DNA from: Sphingobacteriales bacterium
GTDB taxonomy: Bacteria; Bacteroidota; Bacteroidia; Chitinophagales; UBA2359
DNA: 64,000 bases
Reading direction: 5' to 3'
Assembly (NCBI GenBank): GCA_016700115.1
Contig: CP064999.1
Coordinates: 5,513,501-5,577,500, forward strand
Position 1 is the first letter of the stretch. Each line of letters starts with the position of its first letter. The position numbers were made by a program, and so were the translations under genes. The notes under the pieces are model-generated. The model had not been told where the DNA came from, searched no databases, and saw nothing but the letters and a program-made list of their open reading frames with translations. Below are positions 8,805-17,597 of the stretch, piece by piece.

Positions 8805-10981
8805 TTAAGGGTTAATGTTCCAAAAAGGTTTCCAAACGGCATTTACTGATTCGGATGGGTATTCCTCGTCATACTGAAATGCCACTGTACAAATCCAAGC
8901 CACATATCTTAGATTATCATTGGTTTCTGGGTTTTCATCTATAGTAGGATTGCTATTAAAATGAATATCGCCTACATTACCGACTATTTTTTTTAATGGC
9001 GTATTCCCCGTTTCATAGATTGGTAACCCTTCATGATACACATCCTCTAAAGTGGGTTCTCCCTCACCCACCGTTACTCTAATTTTCTTTTCCCCAACTT
9101 CGTCATTTTTGCTCAACATTATAGGGTTGTAAAAATAAGGCATTCCGGGAGGCATCTCACCACCTGTCAGAAAACCGGATAAGGATAAACCCCTGCCTAA
9201 ATCTGAATTTTTTTCGGAGAAAACGTAATAAGGGCTGTTGCCCGTACCGGTAACTTTATTTAGCAATTCTTTTACCGACAAAGCCCATTCTCGGGAGTTG
9301 GTATGTCCAAATCCGAAGATATCAACAGGGTCTTTTGGTCCTGCCTCGAAAAACACGCCTGCACCGCCCCATACTCCGTCTTCCGGGTCGGGGTCTATGC
9401 CGGTCGAGTTTCTGAACCTGACCACCTGATTGTATAACGGAAAAATACCCCCTTGTTGGAGAATGGATGCCCCGTTCCGCCAATCACCATCGGGGTCGTA
9501 GTTGGGTGTCTGTTCCGAACTGCCCCCTATCCATTGAGTGGGAGTTTCGAGTTTTACGATGCCCTCCCCCGTGCAGCCGAGAAACAGGTTGCGGTTTACA
9601 TCGCTAAGTACCCCCGCCGTATAGGCACCGGTTTCGTTGCCTTCGCTGTGGCAGCCGATATAGGTGTTCCCCAATGCACTGTTGTCATATATGCCCCATC
9701 CCTCTGTTTCGGTTGGTAGTCAGCCCCACTATGGTAGAAGCATTGGAATCGATACCGGCAATATAAAGCCCGTTTCTTTTGCATTTGAAAATCCGGGTAT
9801 TGTAAATCTGACTGACATTGGCATTGGTATAAACATGTCTGGGGTAGGCATTGTGGATATTGTCGCAAGCATAAATATAAAACACCTCTGAAACGGCATG
9901 AGCGCCGCTATCATAAGTAGCTTTTATCCGGACCGGTATTTCTCCGTAGGGGAAAGAGGCGGTATCTGCAAACAAATGAAATTCGACCGAACCTGCGGTA
10001 GTCGGTGCAGGAGGAGGGTCTGCGAAATCTACCTGCAAAAACGGAAGCAGCAATGCTGCAAAATCCTCTCCCCCGATCAGTATTTCAATTTGCAGGTTTT
10101 CTAATACGGTTCCATCGGGAAGTAAAGTATTGTTGGTAGTTCTTAAAAAATTAACGTCAAGATCGGTTTTCAGGTTCTTTGAGATATATGGGATAGGGTC
10201 TAATTCAAAATAGTTTAAAAACCGGAAATCAATGTAGTTGACCGGCAATAGATCTTCGGGGGCGGGGGTGTGTTGATTTTCTTCATGTTGAATATCGGGC
10301 GGGTTGGCAATGAAAATTCCGTCAATCTGGTAGAACAACCCCCATATTCTTTGACCTTCTAAAAGATTTTTTTGGAATTAGTGCCCACCACTCTGATGCC
10401 ATCGCCCGGAAATCCGCTGATTGTACAGTTATTGACTGCTGCCCGCTTATGAAACATCATTCCGTGTCCGAAACCAAAATCGGGATTATATGGGTTTTCG
10501 TAGCTTTGGGAGGTGTTGGCATAAATCAAAGAGAAATCCTCTAAAGTAGGTTCGGCATTGGTGGTGAATGGCGCATCCAAAAAATCGGCAACATCAAAAC
10601 CAGAAGACAAGACAAAATTGATGTCGGGCGATATGGGCAATGTTGGGTGGTTTAGAAACAAACCGGTACCTAAGTTACCACCTTCATAATTTGCATGAAC
10701 AATCAATCCGTCTGCCGGCAATAACAGATTACTGTCAAAGGGGTGGGGAGCAAACGGGGCATTCACAATCAGAAAGGTGTTGTTAGGACCTGCCCCTCTG
10801 ATGATGGGAGCACCGAAAATCTGAAGTGTGTTGCTGAAATGGTAGTATCCGGGCGGAATATATATTACCCCCCCCCATATATGTTGTTTTTCAGAGACAA
10901 TTGTGCTTCATAAAAAGCCGGCAGCCAGTCGCCGTTTGACGTATTGGGTGCGCCGGGCATTGTGGTGATATCAACAAACAT
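8805..10981 (-). pseudogene. Beta-helix protein B2, multiply frameshifted
   Basis: Second copy of the beta-helix gene. It starts at ATG 10981 and meets the same nine-G run (10868-10876) that puts B1 out of frame. It then has two further shifts relative to B1: one A missing in the A run near 10362, so the frame stops after NSKKIF, and one extra C near 9702. Open pieces are 10359-10766, 9685-10338 and 8805-9674. The central part is nearly identical to B1, whereas the last 140 codons differ. Restoring full length would need three corrections, so this copy looks dead or is a donor for recombination. Its promoter at 11022 is intact, so A2 could still be transcribed. Confidence 0.8.
10868..10876 (-). 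repeat. Poly-G tract (9 G) in gene B2
   Basis: Same position and same length as the tract in B1, with identical flanks. The shared length argues either for a stable state before duplication or for gene conversion between copies. Confidence 0.9.
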
Positions 10982-11021
10982 AAGGAGGCAGATTTATTTA
11001 GGGTAATATGTTACAACTCTG

Positions 11022-11050
11022 CAAATATACCTTTTATTTTTGAAAACAAA
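11022..11050 (-). promoter_or_regulatory. Promoter of B2-A2
   Basis: Minus-strand TATATTTG (11022-11029) with TTTG 17 nt upstream, identical to the B1 promoter and about 40 nt before the ATG at 10981. Confidence 0.7.
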
Positions 11051-11165
11051 ATTTTTGGTAAGATTTTTTTATTTTTTTTGAAAATGTTTTTGAATCATTA
11101 CCATTTTTAAAGTTTTGAACGGCAATCAGGCTTACTTAAAAATTGGATTTATACAAGTTTTAAAA

Positions 11166-12773
11166 TCATTCCCCCGAAACCACCAATCTGACGGTAGATT
11201 GGTAGTTAGGGGTGATGAGTTGCAAAAAGTAAAGACCGGGCGGCCAGGTATGCGAAGGCAGGATGCCGGATGGTTGGTTGGGTTGTTCCAGGTAGAGGAT
11301 ACTGCCGGTAAGGTTAAACACCCGCAACTCTAAGGCAGCACCCTGTGAAATACCGTCTGCCTGCCAAAAAAAGTTTTGGTTTGCCGAAACAGGGTTTGGA
11401 TAAAGCGACAAAGTGGGCAGGTTGGACTTAGGTGTATGTATGCCGGTGGCGACATCAATTAGTGTGCAAAGGGTATCGTTTCCGCAGGGGTTGGTGGCGA
11501 CGAGGCAAAGGTTGTAGGTGCCGGGATTGGGATAGGTGTAAACGGGCATTGCAGTTTGGGCAGTATCCGAATTTCCGAACAGCCAGGTATATTCATGGGC
11601 ACCTGTGGAGGTGTTGGTTTCTATGTTCAGGGTGTAATTGTCTAAGGAATGGGTAAAAGCTGCCTGCGGACGGCAATTGCCGGTGGAATCCATTTTTACG
11701 AAGAAGGGGTAGGCCTCATAATTAGGGGAGGTAATGTGTACTGCCACGCCACCTACTAGATAACCCCCATCAGATGTTTTCATGATGGTTCTACCTACTG
11801 TCTGGTAATTTTGTATCCCAATATAGTCAGACTGCCATTGCAGGTTGCCGTTGTTGTCTGTTTTGACAACCCAAAGCTTCTCGAATAAATAAGTTCTTCC
11901 TACTGTAATATAGCCGTCTGTACCCGTGCTGATGATGTTATTAAAACCATACTCGTATGGATTCACTGGTGGAATAGTAGTTTGATACTCTTTACCCCAA
12001 ATGATATTGCCGTTCAGGTCAACTTTTATTATAACGCGATTTCCCGTGGTAACGATATAGCCGTCTCCCTCGTTGGCGTGAATAATGCTTCGGGTTTCTG
12101 GAGAAAATTCATCAATACAGGTCTGACTTAAAGAGCTGCCAGTGTATTTGATAAAACAGGAATGGCAATCATTACATTGTGCAAAAACCATCCAGCCGTT
12201 TTCGTCCAATAAAGGCACCATGTCGTTATTTTCACCTGCTGCCCAGTCATCAAGGGTTTGTACCGGAAGTATTAGATAATTAAGAAAACTTGAGTATGTT
12301 CCGGTGAAACTGTTTACAGACCATGTACAATTATAATTCATAGGAATATCAGCATCGCCCAGAAGTTGAAAAGTTAAACCAGAATAAACGACATTGTCGC
12401 CGGTACCATTTATGGATTCACAAATACCAAAGAAAAGAGAGGATAAAACTGATTCGGGAATTTCCCATTCTAATTCAAGATTGAGGTTTAATTTCTTTAC
12501 CCCAAACATATACCCTCCGTCTGTTGTCCGTACACCATGACCTCCTGCATGATTACTTGTTAATACCGTATCTCCTGTTTCAGAATTTAAGATGACAATG
12601 CCCGGATATCTGCCAGAACTCAAAAAGTTCCCGTCATCCATTTCGAATAAATCAAAAACTTTTGTATCGTAATAGGATGAAGCATTTGATTTGAAATAGC
12701 TCACCCACCCTTGTGAAAATACAAATTGAGGGCAGATCAGAACAGCCAACAAAGAGATTGAAATTTTTTTCAT
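11166..12773 (-). CDS. T9SS-sorted propeller/PKD protein A3
   Basis: 535-residue paralogue of A1 and A2, with signal peptide MKKISISLLAVLICPQFVFS, propeller-like repeats, Cys cluster CNDCHSC, PKD domain and T9SS type A sorting domain. The C-terminal third is nearly identical to A1 and A2; the N-terminal two thirds diverge. It starts 10 nt after the truncated B3. The unit has lost the B promoter, because B3 is cut at about 13631, so no TATATTTG promoter precedes it. Expression would need an unrecognised promoter. It may act as a silent copy. Confidence 0.85.
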   Translation of the reverse strand: MKKISISLLAVLICPQFVFSQGWVSYFKSNASSYYDTKVFDLFEMDDGNFLSSGRYPGIVILNSETGDTVLTSNHAGGHGVRTTDGGYMFGVKKLNLNLELEWEIPESVLSSLFFGICESINGTGDNVVYSGLTFQLLGDADIPMNYNCTWSVNSFTGTYSSFLNYLILPVQTLDDWAAGENNDMVPLLDENGWMVFAQCNDCHSCFIKYTGSSLSQTCIDEFSPETRSIIHANEGDGYIVTTGNRVIIKVDLNGNIIWGKEYQTTIPPVNPYEYGFNNIISTGTDGYITVGRTYLFEKLWVVKTDNNGNLQWQSDYIGIQNYQTVGRTIMKTSDGGYLVGGVAVHITSPNYEAYPFFVKMDSTGNCRPQAAFTHSLDNYTLNIETNTSTGAHEYTWLFGNSDTAQTAMPVYTYPNPGTYNLCLVATNPCGNDTLCTLIDVATGIHTPKSNLPTLSLYPNPVSANQNFFWQADGISQGAALELRVFNLTGSILYLEQPNQPSGILPSHTWPPGLYFLQLITPNYQSTVRLVVSGE

Positions 12774-12783
12774 GGTATTGTTA

Positions 12784-13656
12784 TTATGGGTTTATGAACC
12801 AAATAGGTTTCCATACGGCATCAATTGAGTCTTCTGGAATTTCGGAGTTGAAATTGAATGTCTCTGTACATATCCAAGCTACATTGTCTAAACCGGTTTC
12901 ACTTTTTGGCAAACTATTAAAATGTACATCACCAACATTGCCAATTATTTTTTTTAAAAAAACATCTTCTTCTTCAATTGGATCATAATAAGTAACTGCA
13001 CTTCCATCATGATGAACCAACTCTACTGTAGGTGCGCCAGGCCCCACCGTTATTCTGATTTTCTTTTCCCCTTCTTCATCATTTTTGCTCAACAGGATGG
13101 GGTTGAAGAAGTAGGGCATTCCGGGCGGTATCTCACCTTTGGTCAGAAAACCGGAAAGCGATAAAGCCCTGCCGGCATCAGCATTGGCTTCGTTGAATAC
13201 ATAATATTTGCTTTCTCCAGTATCGGTATCTTTATTTAGCAATTCTTTTACCGACAAAGCCCATTCTCGGGAGTTGGTATGTCCAAATCCGAAGATATTA
13301 ACAGGATTCTTTGGTCCTGCCTCGAAAAACACGCCTGCACCGCCCCATACTCCGTCTTCCGGGTCGGGGTCTATGCCGGTCGAGTTTCTGAACCTGACCA
13401 CCTGATTGTATAACGGAAAAATACCCCCTTGTTGAAGAATGGATGCTCCGTTCCGCCAATCACCATCGGGGTCGTAGTTGGGTGTCTGTTCCGAACTGCC
13501 CACTATCCATTGAGTGGGGGTTTCGAGTTTTATGATGCCCTCCCCCGTGCAGCCGAGAAACAGGTTGCGGTTTACATCGCTAAGTACCCCCGTTTTATAG
13601 GCACCGGTTTCGTTGCCTTCGCTGTGGCAGCCTGTGCAAACCATGTCAATTATCAT
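12784..13656 (-). pseudogene. Beta-helix protein B3, 5'-truncated
   Basis: Only the C-terminal half of a B gene remains. Homology to B1 and B2 begins at about 13631 (CHSEGNETGAY onward) and continues to the stop at 12784. The nine codons before it (MIIDMVCTG) come from unrelated sequence that happens to supply an ATG at 13656. The part kept includes the conserved middle block and a diverged C-terminal 140 residues. The N-terminal beta-helix domain, poly-G tract and promoter are absent. It is open for 290 codons, so it could be expressed as a fragment, but a decayed copy is more likely. Confidence 0.75.
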
Positions 13657-13936
13657 AACAGTTTTGCTTTATCGGCGGGAATTGACGGTTACTACAAATT
13701 TACCCTGTTTTTTTGAAAATCAAAAACTTTACAGGTTTTTTACTTAGGTGCTGACCATGAAACTGCGCTGCGGAGTACAAAGCCGAAAAATTGCTGTTTG
13801 TAACTATGCGAAATTGCATTTATAGATTGGATCCTGCTTGTGAAAGAAGTTCCTTTTTCAATAATTTCAGATACTGTTCAGAATGAGGCAGAAGTCTGCC
13901 AAATCAACAGAATAAACTAATTCATGTTACAATGTG
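13657..13936. other. Intergenic spacer between the B-A array and leuS
   Basis: 280 nt with no convincing gene. It contains the rearrangement junction that truncated B3 and a weak hairpin (CCTGT near 13710 with ACAGG near 13731, followed by a T run). The leuS promoter follows directly. Confidence 0.5.
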
Positions 13937-13944
13937 TATATTTG
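13937..13944 (+). promoter_or_regulatory. leuS promoter -7 box
   Basis: TATATTTG matches the Bacteroidota -7 consensus TAnnTTTG and lies 25 nt before the leuS ATG at 13970. A clear -33 TTTG is not seen. Confidence 0.5.
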
Positions 13945-13969
13945 CCCCCAAAATAGTTTTTATTCAGTT

Positions 13970-16738
13970 ATGGATTACAATTTCACGGACATAGAAAAAA
14001 AATGGCAGCAATACTGGCAGGAAAATGAAGTATATATCACCTCCAATCAGTCTGATAAGCCAAAATATTATGTATTAGACATGTTCCCCTACCCTTCCGG
14101 TGATGGTTTGCATGTCGGACATCCTTTAGGTTATATTGCTTCAGACATATATTCGCGGTTTAAACGCATGAAAGGCTTTTATGTTTTGCACCCCATGGGT
14201 TTTGATGCTTTTGGCCTTCCGGCAGAACAATATGCCGTTCTTACCGGGCAACATCCTGAAATCACTACTAAACGCAATATTCAAAGATTCAAAGAACAAC
14301 TACAGTTGCTCGGACTTAGCTACGACTGGAGCAGGGAGGTTTCTACCTGTGATCCAAAGTTTTATAAATGGACTCAATGGATCTTTTTACAACTTTTTGA
14401 CTGCTGGTATAACAAAGCAACCAATCGAGCGGAGCGAATCCTTACACTGTTGACTCTTTTTGAAGATAGCGGCACAAAAGATGTGGAGGCTGCCTGTTCT
14501 GAAAATACCCCACAGTTTACCGCGGCAGAATGGGCAAATATGGACAGCAGCGAACGCAGCAAAATACTCATGGATTACAGGTTATGTTTTCAATCGTATG
14601 CCATTGTAAACTGGTGTCCCGAATTAGGCACTGTCCTGGCCAATGATGAGGTGAAAGACGGAGTTTCCGAACGCGGAGGGCATCCTGTTTTGCGCGTTCC
14701 GATGCGACAATGGTTTTTACGGACAACAGCCTTTGCCGAAAGACTTTTATCTGGATTGGATGAAATTGACTGGTCTGAATCTACCAAAGAAATACAGCGA
14801 AACTGGATTGGCAAATCTTTGGGAGCTGAACTTAGCTTTCAGGTAGATCAATCCGATTTGGCTTTGACCGTATTTACCACAAGAATTGACACGGTTTACG
14901 GGGTAACCTTTTTATCTGTTGCCCCCGAACATGAACTTTTAGACCAGTTAACAACTCCCGACAGAAAAGTAGCTGTCAAACAATACCTGGAGGCTGTCAA
15001 TAACCGGTCTGAACGGGAGAGAATGGCGGATGTAAAAACGATATCGGGCGAGTTTACCGGAAGTTATGTCATCAACCCTTTTAATGGTGAAAAAGTACCG
15101 GTTTGGGTGGCCGATTATGTACTTGCAGGCTACGGAACCGGAATTGTAATGGCGGTACCTTCTTCTGATGATCGGGATTTCAGATTTGCCAATCACTATA
15201 ACCTGCCCGTTATTTGTGTGATTGAGGGCACCGAGAACTTAGACAACCCCTGTTCTGTAAAACAGGGCAATATGATTAACTCCGGAATGCTCAACGGGTT
15301 GGATTGGCAGGAAGCTATTTCAAAAGCCACAAACTATGCGGAGCAAAACGGATTTGGCAAGGCCAAAGTCAATTACAAAATGCGGGATGCCGGATTTAGC
15401 CGTCAACGTTACTGGGGTGAACCCTTTCCCATAGTTTATCGAAACGGAATTGCCTTCCCGCTTTCAGAAGACGATTTGCCGCTTGAACTGCCTTCAGTAA
15501 AAAGTTATGAACCTACCAAAAACGGAAAGTCGCCTTTATCAAACCTGACCGAATGGGTCAATAGCCCCGAAGGCGAAAGAGAAACAGATACCATGCCCGG
15601 ATATGCAGGCAGTAGCTGGTATTATCTCAGGTATATGGATCCTCATAACAACAACGAGTTTGTATCAAAGGAAGCAGAACAATATTGGAAAAACGTGGAT
15701 TTTTACCTTGGCGGAGCTGAACACGCAACCGGACATTTGTTTTATGCCCGGGTCTGGCATTTCTTTTTGCACGACCTTGGATTGGTAAGTACCCGGGAAC
15801 CTTTTCAGAAATTGGTGAACCAGGGCATGATTCAGGGTCGCTCCAATTTTGTTTACCGTATTGCCAATACTAATACTTTTGTTTCGGCAGGATTAAAAGA
15901 TCAATACGAAACAACCCCTATTCATGTCAATGTAAATTTTGTCGAAAATGGGGACATATTGGATATTGAAGCGTTTAAACAATGGCGACCTGACTTTGCA
16001 GAGGCTGATTTTATCCTAGAAAATGACAAGTATATCTGTGGTTGGGCGATAGAAAAAATGTCAAAATCCAAATACAATGTCGTCAACCCCGATGATGTGG
16101 TCGCCAAATACGGTGCAGACTGTTTCCGGATGTATGAAATGTTTTTAGGCCCGCTGACCGATGCAAAACCCTGGAGTACCGAAGGAATTGAGGGCGTTTC
16201 GAGGTTTTTGAGAAAATTCTGGCGATTGTTTAATATAGTTAACGAACAACCTCAGCTTACAGATGTTCCGCCAACTGCTGACGAGTTAAAAGCATTACAC
16301 AAAACCATTAAAAAGGTTAACGACGACATCGAACGGCTTTCTTTCAATACAGCAGTCAGTGCGTTTATGGAGTGTGTCAACGACCTTTACACGCTCAAGT
16401 GCAACAACAGGCAGATTTTACAGGAACTTGCCGTTTTGATGGCTCCCTTTTCACCTCATCTTTGTGATGAACTTTGGCAATTGCTTGGTAATACCGAATC
16501 TATTCATTTTACCTCGTACCCTGTTTACAATCCCGAATTCATCCGGGAAGATAATTTTGAATATCCGGTTCAAGTCAATGGTAAGTTAAGGCATAAACTC
16601 ACTCTGCCCTTAAATTTGATGGAAGAAGAAGTTAAAAATGCAGTTCTTGGAGATGAAAAACTCGATGAATGGATTGGTGGGAAAGAAGTGCGTAAATTTA
16701 TCTACCTCAAAGGAAGAATCATCAATATAGTGGTATAA
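13970..16738 (+). CDS. leuS: Leucyl-tRNA synthetase
   Basis: Class Ia aminoacyl-tRNA synthetase that attaches leucine to tRNA-Leu in the cytoplasm. 922 residues, usual length for Bacteroidota. The HIGH-type motif is HVGH at about residues 48-51 (SGDGLHVGHPLGY) and the KMSKS loop is at about residue 696. The CP1 editing domain lies between, with FTTRIDTVYGV and a YGTGIVMAVPSSDDRD stretch, and the anticodon-binding and C-terminal domains follow. An insertion of about 80 residues after HIGH (CWYNKATNRAERILTLL onward) is expected in this lineage. The ATG at 13970 is chosen over an in-frame GTG at 13934 because the promoter box overlaps the latter and the family begins at MDYNFTDIEKKWQ. Confidence 0.97.
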   Translation: MDYNFTDIEKKWQQYWQENEVYITSNQSDKPKYYVLDMFPYPSGDGLHVGHPLGYIASDIYSRFKRMKGFYVLHPMGFDAFGLPAEQYAVLTGQHPEITTKRNIQRFKEQLQLLGLSYDWSREVSTCDPKFYKWTQWIFLQLFDCWYNKATNRAERILTLLTLFEDSGTKDVEAACSENTPQFTAAEWANMDSSERSKILMDYRLCFQSYAIVNWCPELGTVLANDEVKDGVSERGGHPVLRVPMRQWFLRTTAFAERLLSGLDEIDWSESTKEIQRNWIGKSLGAELSFQVDQSDLALTVFTTRIDTVYGVTFLSVAPEHELLDQLTTPDRKVAVKQYLEAVNNRSERERMADVKTISGEFTGSYVINPFNGEKVPVWVADYVLAGYGTGIVMAVPSSDDRDFRFANHYNLPVICVIEGTENLDNPCSVKQGNMINSGMLNGLDWQEAISKATNYAEQNGFGKAKVNYKMRDAGFSRQRYWGEPFPIVYRNGIAFPLSEDDLPLELPSVKSYEPTKNGKSPLSNLTEWVNSPEGERETDTMPGYAGSSWYYLRYMDPHNNNEFVSKEAEQYWKNVDFYLGGAEHATGHLFYARVWHFFLHDLGLVSTREPFQKLVNQGMIQGRSNFVYRIANTNTFVSAGLKDQYETTPIHVNVNFVENGDILDIEAFKQWRPDFAEADFILENDKYICGWAIEKMSKSKYNVVNPDDVVAKYGADCFRMYEMFLGPLTDAKPWSTEGIEGVSRFLRKFWRLFNIVNEQPQLTDVPPTADELKALHKTIKKVNDDIERLSFNTAVSAFMECVNDLYTLKCNNRQILQELAVLMAPFSPHLCDELWQLLGNTESIHFTSYPVYNPEFIREDNFEYPVQVNGKLRHKLTLPLNLMEEEVKNAVLGDEKLDEWIGGKEVRKFIYLKGRIINIVV

Positions 16739-16959
16739 ATCAATTGCTTTGGACTGTTGAAAAACAGGACATTTCACAAAGCGTTATCCTGAATCGGTAA
16801 ATCTCAACCATCCGAACTGTTGAACCGGTAATCCCCTTTACAGAACTAATCGGGAATAATTCCGGCAGGCATGAACCCAATAAAATTATTGGCAAATCTT
16901 AACGCTGTTTACCATCAATTCCCAATGACTTATTGTTGCCAGGATTTCCGCACTTTTAT
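16739..16959. other. Spacer downstream of leuS
   Basis: About 220 nt with no open reading frame of note and no T-rich terminator that I can recognise. Confidence 0.4.
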
Positions 16960-17060
16960 CAGGGCACTCCTTCAACTCGTACTTTTTAGTTTTTGAGCGA
17001 GTAGATTGTCTTTCAGACGTTAATTATTCTTAAAAAACCAAGAATTATCGGGGTGCCCTG
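16960..17060 (+). ncRNA. Candidate structured RNA element
   Basis: A 101-nt segment closed by an 11-bp stem: 16960-16970 (CAGGGCACTCC) pairs with 17050-17060 (GGGGTGCCCTG) with one G-U. Inside are three small hairpins in sequence: 16975-16979 with 16998-17002 (ACTCG/CGAGT), 17008-17011 with 17015-17018 (GTCT/AGAC) and 17026-17031 with 17040-17045 (ATTCTT/AAGAAT). Together they would make a four-way junction. The closing stem is GC-rich in an AT-rich region, whereas the inner stems are short and may be chance. I match it to no known family. It lies between leuS and the micro-ORF at 17288. Confidence 0.35.
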
Positions 17061-17189
17061 TAACTTTTTGGGTATCAGATTCGATTAGTATTTGTTCCCG
17101 CGCAAATTGGATGTTGACTACCTGCCTAACCAAATAATAAAAAATCAAAAAAAAACTGAAAAAATTCGAAGATCATTGAACTTTTACCA

Positions 17190-17212
17190 AGTACCTTGCG
17201 TTACATGGTAGT
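17190..17212. promoter_or_regulatory. Imperfect palindrome, possible operator
   Basis: AGTACCTTGCGTTACATGGT, continuing AGT, is an imperfect inverted repeat with AGTACC and GGTAGT arms. It lies about 75 nt before the micro-ORF at 17288. It resembles the palindromes bound by PadR-type repressors, but no such regulator is encoded nearby. Confidence 0.35.
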
Positions 17213-17287
17213 AAATCAAAACAAGGTTCTTAAACGAAAGTTAATTTTTAAAAAAACGCACCACTCTAACTTTAAAATCTTAAAACT

Positions 17288-17353
17288 ATGATCATTCTAC
17301 TTTTAGCGCTTTTGATGGGAATTTTATCGGCTATTTTCTTTCTGGCAGTTTAA
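17288..17353 (+). CDS. 21-residue hydrophobic membrane micropeptide
   Basis: A short open frame encoding MIILLLALLMGILSAIFFLA plus Val, a single transmembrane helix with almost no soluble part. It is bracketed by an imperfect palindrome at 17190-17212 and a strong intrinsic terminator at 17462-17502, so it looks like a stand-alone short transcript. An A-rich stretch (ttaaaatcttaaaact) precedes the ATG and there is no Shine-Dalgarno sequence. The size resembles the small membrane subunits that stabilise larger complexes (for example CydX or KdpF) and type I toxins, but no sequence match to either is claimed. It may instead be the leader of a small RNA. Confidence 0.45.
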   Translation: MIILLLALLMGILSAIFFLAV

Positions 17354-17461
17354 ACGACCCCTGTTTTAAAAAATCAAAATACGGTGAAGTAACCGGTATG
17401 TATTGACTCATACCATTCCCATTCTTTTGTCAAATTGACTCTTTTTCATACGTACATGTAG

Positions 17462-17502
17462 CTCTCCCTTGTCATCATCATGATGTAGGGGGAGTTTTTT
17501 TT
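17462..17502 (+). terminator. Intrinsic terminator after the micro-ORF
   Basis: Stem CTCTCCCT (17462-17469) with AGGGGGAG (17487-17494), an inner CATCA/TGATG helix, then ten T. Confidence 0.8.
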
Positions 17503-17597
17503 TTGTTGTCCTCTAAAACGGGTTACATTTATTGTTCAGGACAACAATTAAGTTGAATTGCGGATGATAAATTGCCTGAACAACCTTCAGGTTTGTC

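Larger units (their letters stand above)
1246..13631 (-). repeat. Tandem array of three B-A gene pairs
   Basis: Three copies of a roughly 4-kb unit read on the minus strand: promoter, beta-helix gene B, then 10-11 nt later the T9SS-sorted gene A. Units are about 1246-5138, 7096-11085 and 11086-13631. The A 3' ends (for example 1319-1865, 7184-7731, 11166-11715) and most of B are nearly identical at DNA level. A block of about 1.5 kb covering the A 5' part and the B 3' end (about 1866-3350, 7732-9237, 11716-13230) has diverged. Unit 3 is cut within B at about 13631, and an IS1634-type element separates units 1 and 2. Confidence 0.9.
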
